Positions 13,994 to 19,225 of a DNA stretch of 19,225 nucleotides are shown here, one piece after another. Origin of the DNA: F23-B02 sp963629425 (GTDB taxonomy: Bacteria; Bacillota; Clostridia; Oscillospirales; Oscillospiraceae); contig CAVGIU010000021.1 in the NCBI GenBank assembly GCA_963629425.1, forward strand, positions 1-19,225, given 5' to 3'. The notes beneath the pieces are model-generated. The model was not told the origin of the DNA. It made no database searches and saw nothing but the letters and a program-made list of their open reading frames with translations. The stretch's first letter is position 1. Each line of letters starts with the position of its first letter. Both the position numbers and the translations under genes were made by a program.

Positions 13994-14022
13994 TTGACTT
14001 TCCGGGACATATTATGTATATT
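13994..14022 (+). promoter_or_regulatory. sigma-A promoter of the potABCD operon
   Basis: TTGACT (13994-13999) and TATATT (14017-14022) with an optimal 17-bp spacer. The predicted start near 14029 gives an 80-nt leader before potA. Confidence 0.75.
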
Positions 14023-14029
14023 GTTCACG

Positions 14030-14081
14030 ATGCAAAGGGCACTCCGGACGCAGGTCCGAGGTGTCCTTTCTCATATTTTTT
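14030..14081 (+). promoter_or_regulatory. potA leader hairpin with U-rich tract (possible attenuator)
   Basis: AAAGGGCAC (14034-14042) pairs, with G-U wobbles, with the arm ending GTGTCCTTT (14061-14069). An inner GGAC/GTCC stem closes a 4-nt loop (14050-14053), and three outer pairs (14030-14032 with 14072-14074) are possible across a small internal loop. T6 (14076-14081) and further T's follow. The hairpin begins at the predicted transcript start. It could be a transcription attenuator, a 5' stabilising hairpin or a terminator for the gene upstream. Confidence 0.5.
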
Positions 14082-14108
14082 ATTATTTTATGAAATGGGG
14101 GAGGATAA

Positions 14109-15275
14109 ATGTCCAAAGAACTCATTCGCCTTGTGAATTGTCAAATGGCGTTTGACGACGAGATCGTTTTAGACGATATTAACCTGTATTTTAATGATAA
14201 GGAATTCCTCACGCTTTTAGGCCCCTCCGGCTGCGGCAAGACCACTACACTCAGGATAATCGGCGGTTTTATAAAGCCCACCGGCGGCGACGTGCTTTTT
14301 GACGGCGTGAGGATCAATGATGTCCCGCCTCACAAACGTAAGGTCAACACGGTTTTCCAGAAGTATGCGCTGTTTCCGCACCTTGATGTGTACGAAAACG
14401 TGGCTTTCGGACTGCGCCTTGCAAAGCTTCCGGAGGAGGAGATCGACGAGCGTGTTACGGAAATGCTCGAGATCGTCAGCCTCAAGGGCTTTGAAAACCG
14501 CAAGGTATCTCAGCTGTCCGGCGGCCAGCAGCAGCGTGTCGCCATTGCGCGCGCGCTCGTGAACCGTCCGAAGGTGCTGCTGCTCGACGAGCCGCTCGGC
14601 GCTCTCGACCTGCGTCTTCGCAAGGATATGCAGAACGAGCTCAAGCGTATCCAGCAGGCGATGGGCATCACTTTTATATATGTAACTCACGATCAGGAGG
14701 AGGCACTTTCCATGTCCGACACCGTCGTTGTCATGGACAAGGGCCGCATCCAGCAGATCGGTACGCCCGAGGATATCTATAACGAGCCGAAAAACGCTTT
14801 TGTCGCTGACTTTATCGGCGAGAGCAACATCCTCGACGGCATTATGCTTGAGGACAGACTGGTCAAATTTTTCGGCCGTAAGTTTAAATGCGTCGACTTC
14901 GGCTTTGAGAAAAACGAGCCCGTCGACGTCGTTATCCGCCCCGAGGATATCGACATCGTCGCTCCCGACGACGGGCACCTGTGCGGAACTGTTACCTCGG
15001 TAACTTTTAAGGGCGTGCACTATGATACGATAGTTGATTTCAAGGGCTTTAAGTGGCTTATCCAAACGACCGACTTCTACGAGGTCGGCTCGTATATCGG
15101 TATCCGCCTTGAGCCCGAGGATATACACATCATGCATAAGAGCGAGTACTCCGGCCAGTTCGGCGATTACAGCTCATATTCCGCCGAGTATGATGAGATG
15201 GATGACCCCGACCTCTATCCGGAAGATGCCGAAGAGAGCGAGGAGGCCTCGGAGGGCGGCGAAGATGAAGAATAA
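14109..15275 (+). CDS. potA: spermidine/putrescine ABC transporter ATPase PotA
   Basis: 388 aa ABC ATPase of the polyamine importer. Walker A GPSGCGKT at 38-45, Q-loop Q84 (VFQKYALFPH), signature LSGGQ at 136-140, Walker B ending D160/E161 (LLLDEPLGALD) and H-loop H194. A TOBE-type regulatory domain occupies the C-terminal part (VVIRPEDIDIV, GTVTSVTFKG, IRLEPEDIHIM). After about residue 345 there is a strongly acidic tail with Tyr and Ser (for example EYDEMDDPDLYPEDAEESEE) that is not part of the usual fold. SD GGGGGAGG lies just before the ATG at 14109. It overlaps potB by 11 nt. Confidence 0.95.
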   Translation: MSKELIRLVNCQMAFDDEIVLDDINLYFNDKEFLTLLGPSGCGKTTTLRIIGGFIKPTGGDVLFDGVRINDVPPHKRKVNTVFQKYALFPHLDVYENVAFGLRLAKLPEEEIDERVTEMLEIVSLKGFENRKVSQLSGGQQQRVAIARALVNRPKVLLLDEPLGALDLRLRKDMQNELKRIQQAMGITFIYVTHDQEEALSMSDTVVVMDKGRIQQIGTPEDIYNEPKNAFVADFIGESNILDGIMLEDRLVKFFGRKFKCVDFGFEKNEPVDVVIRPEDIDIVAPDDGHLCGTVTSVTFKGVHYDTIVDFKGFKWLIQTTDFYEVGSYIGIRLEPEDIHIMHKSEYSGQFGDYSSYSAEYDEMDDPDLYPEDAEESEEASEGGEDEE

Positions 15276-16077
15276 AGCTCTCGCAGCCCCGTATCTTGTG
15301 TGGATGGCGCTGTTCACGATAGTGCCGCTCGCTATCGTTGCCTACTATGCGTTCACCGACGCTGCTACGGGTGAGTTCACCTTTTCAAACATCGCAAACC
15401 TCGGAAACTATATGCCGATACTCATAAAGAGCATTTGGCTCGCGCTCATTTCCTCGCTCATCTGCATCGTCATCGGCTATCCCGTGGCGTATTTCATCGC
15501 AAACTGCAGGGAGACGACGCAGCGCTTTCTGTATATGCTCGTGATGCTTCCGATGTGCATAAGCTTCCTTCTGCGCACCCTCGCATGGGTCGCCCTGACG
15601 GAGGATACCGGCATCATAAATAATTTCATAACCGCGCTCGGGCTCGAGCCCCTGCCGCTTATCCGCAATAACGGCGCCGTCGTGCTCGGTATGGTTTATA
15701 ACTATCTGCCGTATATGATAATGCCGCTGTACACGGTCATCATGAAGATTGACCGCCGTCTTATTGAGGCTGCGCAGGATCTCGGCTGCAACGGCGTGAA
15801 TGTGTTTAGGCGCGTTATCCTGCCGCTGTCCGTCCCCGGTATAATCTCTGGCTTTACGATGGTGTTCGTGCCTGCCGTTTCGACGTTTTATATCTCGCAG
15901 AAGCTCGGCTCGTCGGGAACGACGCTCATCGGCGACGTTATCGAAAGCCAGTTCAAGACCGCGTACAACCCGAACCTCGGCGCTGCGCTCAGCCTTATCC
16001 TGATGGTGATGATATTCATCTGCATCGGGGTCATGAACCGCTTCGGCGATGAGGAAGAGGAGGTCGTGACGCTGTGA
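15265..16077 (+). CDS. potB: spermidine/putrescine ABC transporter permease PotB
   Basis: 270 aa from the ATG at 15265 (MKNKALAAPYLVWMALF), which has GGAGGG at 15251-15256 eight bases upstream inside the potA tail. The frame is open further upstream but only as an overlap with potA. Six membrane segments are expected. The first periplasmic loop (FTDAATGEFTFSNIANLGNY) is typical of PotB/PotH, and the EAA loop that contacts PotA is EAAQDLGCNGVNVFRRVILP near 172-191. The C-terminal tail is acidic (FGDEEEEVV). The potC GTG overlaps its stop codon (GTGA). Confidence 0.95.
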   Translation: MKNKALAAPYLVWMALFTIVPLAIVAYYAFTDAATGEFTFSNIANLGNYMPILIKSIWLALISSLICIVIGYPVAYFIANCRETTQRFLYMLVMLPMCISFLLRTLAWVALTEDTGIINNFITALGLEPLPLIRNNGAVVLGMVYNYLPYMIMPLYTVIMKIDRRLIEAAQDLGCNGVNVFRRVILPLSVPGIISGFTMVFVPAVSTFYISQKLGSSGTTLIGDVIESQFKTAYNPNLGAALSLILMVMIFICIGVMNRFGDEEEEVVTL

Positions 16078-16932
16078 AGAATTTCAACAAGGTTTTCACC
16101 ATCATTGTCCTGCTGTTCCTGTATATCCCGATGATCGTCCTGGCCGTCGGCTCATTCAACAGCGGTATGGATATTGCAGTGTTCAAGGGCTTCACGCTTG
16201 ATAACTACTCCGAGCTTTTCCGGGACAGCGTGCTGCTGCCGCTGCTTTTAAATTCCGTTATCGTCGCGCTTCTGTCCTCGATATTTGCAACTATCCTCGG
16301 CACCTGCGCCGCCCTCGGCATACATTCTATGGGGCCGCGCCTTCGCCGCTTCACGATGGGCGTTACGAATATTCCGCTTACTAACCCCGAGATCGTCACG
16401 GGCGTTTCCCTTGCGCTGCTTTTCGCCTTTGTCGGAACGATGCTGAAGATAAACAATATCCTCGGCTTTGCGACGCTCCTGATAGCGCACATAACCTTCA
16501 ATCTGCCGTATGTCATTCTCTCGGTCATGCCGAAGCTTAAGCAGATGGATCCGAACTTACGCGAGGCGGCACTCGACCTCGGCTGTACGCCGTGGCAGGC
16601 GTTTTATATGGTCGTTATCCATGAGATAACGCCGGGCATCGTATCCGGTGCGCTCATGGCCTTCACCATGAGCCTTGACGATTTCGTCATCAGCTATTTC
16701 GTCTACGGCCCGCGCTTCGTGACGCTGCCGGTCGAGATTTATAACTACACCAAAAAGCCCCTGCAGCCGAAGATATATGCGCTGTTCACGCTGNNNNNNN
16801 NNNCTGTTTACGCTGCTGTTTGCCGCGATACTCATCGTTATGATCTTCATGAACCTCCTGCAGGAGCGTGACGCAAAGCGCTCGCGCGAGAATCGCCGTG
16901 CGTTCCGCCGCGGAAAGAAGGTGGGCGCATGA
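16074..16932 (+). CDS. potC: spermidine/putrescine ABC transporter permease PotC, interrupted by an artificial gap
   Basis: Starts with GTG overlapping the potB stop. The N-terminal part (VFTIIVLLFLYIPMIVLAVG, then SFNSGMDIAVFKGFTLDNYS) and the EAA loop (REAALDLGCTPWQAFYMVVI) define PotC. The run of ten N at 16794-16803 shifts the frame. The bases before the gap encode KIYALFTL and the bases after it begin LFTLLFAAILIVMIFMN, so merging the duplicated CTGTTYACGCTG restores one continuous last helix. After the gap the correct frame ends at TGA 16930-16932, overlapping the potD ATG (ATGA). The apparent break is therefore very likely not biological. Confidence 0.93.
16794..16803. other. assembly gap (10 N) between matching 12-bp ends
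   Basis: Ten N flanked by CTGTTCACGCTG (left, 16782-16793) and CTGTTTACGCTG (right, 16804-16815), which match at 11 of 12 positions. Collapsing the two copies yields an intact potC. The one mismatch may be strain variation or an end-of-contig error. Confidence 0.92.
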
Positions 16933-18116
16933 AGAAAATAGCGTCGCTTCTGCTGTGCGTTCTTGCTGTCTTCACCATGCTGCCCGTGCAGGCAAAGGCC
17001 GACGACGTCACCATAAACGTCTACAACTGGGGGCAGTATATCTCTGACGGCACCGACGGATACATTGACGTAAACAAGGCCTTCACCGAGAAAACCGGCA
17101 TCAAGGTAAACTACATGACCTTCGATTCTAACGAGACCATGTACACCAAGCTGAAGACCGGCGGCAGCACCTATGACGTCATAATCCCCTCGGATTATAT
17201 GATAGCGCGCCTCATCGCCGAGGACATGCTCGAGGAGCTTGACTACTCTAACATCCCCAATTATGCGCTCGTGGACGATGCGTATAAAAACACGTCTTAC
17301 GACCCGGAGAACAAATACTCCGTGCCCTATACATGGGGAACTGTCGGCATTATCTATAATAAAAAGTACGTTTCCGAGGCCGATATAGGCTCGTGGGATC
17401 TCTTGTGGAACGATAAATATTCCGGCAAGATCCTCATGTTCGATAACCCGCGCGACGCGTTTGCGATATCGGAGCTGCTTTTGGGTATAGATATCAACTC
17501 CGAGGATCAGGACGAGCTGCGCTCGGCGGCATATAAGCTCATCGAGCAGAAGCCGCTCGTGCAGGGCTACGTCATGGATCAGATCTTCAGCAAAATGGAG
17601 CGTGAGGAGGCGTGGATAGCGCCGTACTACGCCGGAGATTATCTGCTGATGGTGCAGGAAAATCCCGATCTCGGCTTTTACTTCCCGAAGGAGGGCTTTA
17701 ACCTCTTCATCGACGCCGCCTGCATCCCGAAGGGCTGCCAGAACAAGGCCGCGGCCGAGGCGTATATAAACTTCCTGTGCGACCCCGAGATATCGGGTGA
17801 AAACCTCGATTACCTCGGCTACTCAACGCCGATATCCGAGGCAAAGCAGTACATGGATCCCGACACTGCCGCAAGTGAGATTGCCTATCCCACGCAGGAG
17901 ACGCTCGAAAACGGCAGAGCGTTCATTAACCTCTCGGAGGACACGAGCCGTTTCACCGATTCGCTCTGGCTCCAGGTAAAAACTCAGGGCGGCGTGGACA
18001 CCTATGCCATCGTCTGCATGTGCGCCGTCGTCGTGCTGCTTGCGGCATACTTCATCATCCACAGCGTACGGAAGAAAAAGCGCATAGCAAACCGCTGCAA
18101 GAAGTGGAAGCAATAA
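16929..18116 (+). CDS. potD: spermidine/putrescine-binding protein PotD with C-terminal membrane anchor
   Basis: 395 aa. It has a cleavable-type signal peptide (MKKIASLLLCVLAVF...VQAKA, likely cut after A24) with no lipobox. The mature domain starts VTINVYNWGQYIS, the usual PotD/PotF opening, and contains FDSNETMYTKL, YDVIIPSDYM, SVPYTWGTVGI and WNDKYSGKI, all standard for this solute-binding family. At the end there is a hydrophobic helix (about 358-380, TYAIVCMCAVVVLLAAYFII) followed by a very basic tail (RKKKRIANRCKKWKQ). The protein therefore seems tethered by a C-terminal helix instead of a lipid. The ATG overlaps the potC stop. Substrate could be spermidine, putrescine or both. Confidence 0.94.
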   Translation: MKKIASLLLCVLAVFTMLPVQAKADDVTINVYNWGQYISDGTDGYIDVNKAFTEKTGIKVNYMTFDSNETMYTKLKTGGSTYDVIIPSDYMIARLIAEDMLEELDYSNIPNYALVDDAYKNTSYDPENKYSVPYTWGTVGIIYNKKYVSEADIGSWDLLWNDKYSGKILMFDNPRDAFAISELLLGIDINSEDQDELRSAAYKLIEQKPLVQGYVMDQIFSKMEREEAWIAPYYAGDYLLMVQENPDLGFYFPKEGFNLFIDAACIPKGCQNKAAAEAYINFLCDPEISGENLDYLGYSTPISEAKQYMDPDTAASEIAYPTQETLENGRAFINLSEDTSRFTDSLWLQVKTQGGVDTYAIVCMCAVVVLLAAYFIIHSVRKKKRIANRCKKWKQ

Positions 18117-18343
18117 AAAAATCGACCCGACAGGGTCGATTTTTCTATATTCAGTATCACGCGGCACTTAGGGCAGTTGTAAGCCTCGACGGCGGCGCTG
18201 CCGTCTGACAGATACAGCTCATCCTTCGCAAGCCCGGGGAGCGCCGGGACGAGCTTTTTCTTCATGCTCCAGTATACGCCGTCGCGGCTCTGCATGTACC
18301 CGAGCAGCATCTCGCCGCCGCAGTACGGGCATCTTTTGTCCAT
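18002..18343 (-). CDS. zinc-ribbon protein (DUF6487-like), frame runs through the terminator
   Basis: 113 aa as an open frame. The ATG at 18341-18343 has a perfect AAGGAGGT-type SD (complement at 18351-18358). The N-terminal part holds two CxxC pairs: C5/C8 (CPYCGGEM) and C57/C60 (AYNCPKCRVIL), with MQSRDGVYW between them, which matches my memory of the PF20097/DUF6487 family of small zinc-binding proteins. The recognisable domain ends near residue 66. From residue 69 on, the codons are the stem of the shared terminator (18117-18144) and then antisense potD, so no stop codon exists before the expected transcript end near codon 76. The first 66 residues are credible; the rest is doubtful. Confidence 0.7.
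   Translation of the reverse strand: MDKRCPYCGGEMLLGYMQSRDGVYWSMKKKLVPALPGLAKDELYLSDGSAAVEAYNCPKCRVILNIEKSTLSGRFFYCFHFLQRFAMRFFFRTLWMMKYAASSTTTAHMQTMA
18117..18144 (+). terminator. bidirectional intrinsic terminator after potD
   Basis: ATCGACCC (18121-18128) pairs with GGGTCGAT (18133-18140) around a GACA loop, flanked by A's on the left and T's on the right. On the + strand it ends potABCD right after the stop codon. On the - strand the A7 run (18115-18121) becomes a U7 tract, so it should also stop transcripts of the zinc-ribbon gene. Confidence 0.9.
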
Positions 18344-18377
18344 ATCGCGACCTCCTTAATGAGTTGTATATACTGAC

Positions 18378-18406
18378 AGCTTAGCATTTCGTTTAATCGT
18401 TTTCAA
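18378..18406 (-). promoter_or_regulatory. possible promoter of the zinc-ribbon gene
   Basis: On the - strand, TTGAAA (complement of 18401-18406) and TAAGCT (complement of 18378-18383) are 17 bp apart, with a TG one base before the -10. The -10 match is weak. Confidence 0.3.
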
Positions 18407-18549
18407 GACTCCTTTCATGTCGCCGACAGACTGCTTCACTGCACATTAAACAGCCTGCCGGCAACAAAACGGGAAAGAATCCGAAAACTCCGAACGCGGC
18501 TATTGTTTATCCTGGGAATCGTCCTTATAGTGGATGCGCCTGCCGAAAT

Positions 18550-18578
18550 ACGCAGGGCAGGGGAGTGCTGCCCTGCGT
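18550..18578 (-). terminator. hairpin downstream of the 187-aa membrane-anchored gene
   Basis: An 11-bp perfect stem (18550-18560 with 18568-18578; arms CGCAGGGCAG and CTGCCCTGCG) has a 7-nt loop. On the - strand it lies about 20 nt after the stop codon of the 187-aa gene. The following U tract is short (ATTTC), so termination may be partial. Confidence 0.5.
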
Positions 18579-18596
18579 GCAGTGACTAATCGTTGT

Positions 18597-19160
18597 TCAG
18601 GTAACCCTCACGTCAAGGTCGGTCAGGGGGATGAGATAGTAAAGATATTCGTCTCCCCAGCAGGCCTTCACCCAATACACGGTCTCGGGAGCGGGATCGT
18701 CGATCACATAAGTGCGCTTGCCGCCGCCGAGCTGCAAAACGGAATCGGCATTTTCCGTGCGGAGCGCATCGGTGGGCGAAAAGCTTTCGCCGAAGACGTA
18801 GACCGTGACCTTGTCTGGGGCTTTGCGGCCGCGCTCAAAACGCAAGGTGATAGGAGAATCGGCCGCCGCGTCGGGTATCACTTTGCCTCCAACGGGATAC
18901 TTTCGGCCTCCATCGGGGAGACGCGTTTCCATGTACAGCTCAGAATCATCGTCAAGAGGCTCGGCAGGTACCATCCATTTATAACCTATGTAACTGGAAT
19001 AAATGCCGCCGTATACGGCCGTGCTGCCGTCCGCATCGGTATATTCGGCCTCAAGCTCAACAAAATCATGCTCTGTTTCAATGAAGTTTGGTGCAATAAT
19101 GATAGCGGCAATGATGAGAGCTATGCCGACTGCTATCCATATGCGTTTTGATTTTGACAT
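18597..19160 (-). CDS. membrane-anchored extracytoplasmic protein of unknown function
   Basis: 187 aa. A basic start (MSKSKR) and one transmembrane segment (IWIAVGIALIIAAIIIA, about 7-23) indicate an N-in anchor with the rest outside the cell. The external part is beta-rich with acidic patches (for example HDFVELEAEYTDADGS, YIGYKWMVPAEPLDDDSELY) and ends YLIPLTDLDVRVT. I see no catalytic motif and only one cysteine (in KACWGDEYL), so disulfides within the protein are unlikely. An SD-like AGAGAGG precedes the ATG (complement near 19164-19172). I do not recognise a family; codon use and SD make it a credible gene. Confidence 0.75.
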   Translation of the reverse strand: MSKSKRIWIAVGIALIIAAIIIAPNFIETEHDFVELEAEYTDADGSTAVYGGIYSSYIGYKWMVPAEPLDDDSELYMETRLPDGGRKYPVGGKVIPDAAADSPITLRFERGRKAPDKVTVYVFGESFSPTDALRTENADSVLQLGGGKRTYVIDDPAPETVYWVKACWGDEYLYYLIPLTDLDVRVT

Positions 19161-19178
19161 GTTTACCTCTCTTTGTTA

Positions 19179-19225
19179 TTAATATTCAGCATAAGTGGTG
19201 ATCGTGATAGGTTCTGTGGTTTTTG
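19179..19225 (-). CDS. possible C-terminal end of an upstream gene
   Basis: On the - strand a frame is open from the window edge and ends with two stops in a row (TAATAA, complement from 19181 down), reading KTTEPITITTYAEY at its end. It would lie 18 nt before the 187-aa gene, a normal operon spacing. Fifteen codons are too few to exclude chance, and another frame is also open across this edge. Confidence 0.35.
   Translation of the reverse strand, partial: KTTEPITITTYAEY

Noticed and set aside
14217..15137. Long (306-codon) open frame antisense to potA
   Set aside because: potA is unmistakable on the + strand; GC-biased third positions leave long mirror frames open. No SD or recognisable motif in the antisense product.
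15034..15264. 77-residue N-terminal extension of potB overlapping potA
   Set aside because: The extension is Arg/Ser/Pro-rich shadow sequence; PotB proteins start near 15265, where GGAGGG is present.

Overview
The window reads as a chromosomal stretch of a spore-forming, GC-rich Firmicute of the class Clostridia; an Oscillospirales/Ruminococcaceae-like gut lineage is my inference. The grounds are the yabP-yabQ-divIC-yabR sporulation/division cluster in Bacillus-like order, an ecfA1-ecfA2-ecfT-truA block, a ClpE-type unfoldase, strong Shine-Dalgarno sequences, and heavy use of ATA codons beside CGC/GCC codons. Two runs of exactly 10 N show that this is a draft or metagenome assembly. Both runs are flanked by matching ends, so both look like placeholder gaps between contigs that really overlap.

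Positions 1-10740 (+): twelve genes packed with gaps of at most 14 nt and several 4-nt ATGA overlaps. In order they are a methyltransferase (5' cut by the window), the ECF transporter module ecfA1/ecfA2/ecfT, truA, a beta-propeller-like lipoprotein, a CvpA-like membrane protein, a ClpE-type AAA+ unfoldase, a threonine aldolase, a macro-domain protein, a small rhomboid protease and a DUF523 protein. A strong intrinsic terminator that begins in the last codons closes this array.

Positions 10731-12428 (+): yabP, yabQ, divIC and an S1-domain gene (yabR-like), probably started by a mother-cell sigma-E-type promoter and ended by a strong terminator. yabQ runs 164 nt into divIC out of frame, which looks like a one-base error or frameshift.

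Positions 12429-12986: a non-coding, TGCAAAA-rich stretch with a gap, then a stand-alone transcription unit for a 27-residue hydrophobic peptide (promoter, perfect SD, strong terminator). This unit is the least explained item here. Its terminator overlaps the promoter of an RluA-family pseudouridine synthase gene (12987-13964) that appears to be transcribed without a leader.

Positions 13994-18144 (+): a complete potABCD polyamine ABC importer operon with its own promoter and a 5' leader hairpin followed by a U-rich tract. potC is broken only by the second artificial gap. PotD carries a C-terminal membrane anchor instead of a lipobox.

Positions 18002-19225 (-): a zinc-ribbon (DUF6487-like) gene whose frame runs through the shared bidirectional terminator, a membrane-anchored protein of unknown function, and possibly the tail of another gene. 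Most of the window is housekeeping. I did not find a defence system, mobile element, CRISPR array or tRNA/rRNA gene.
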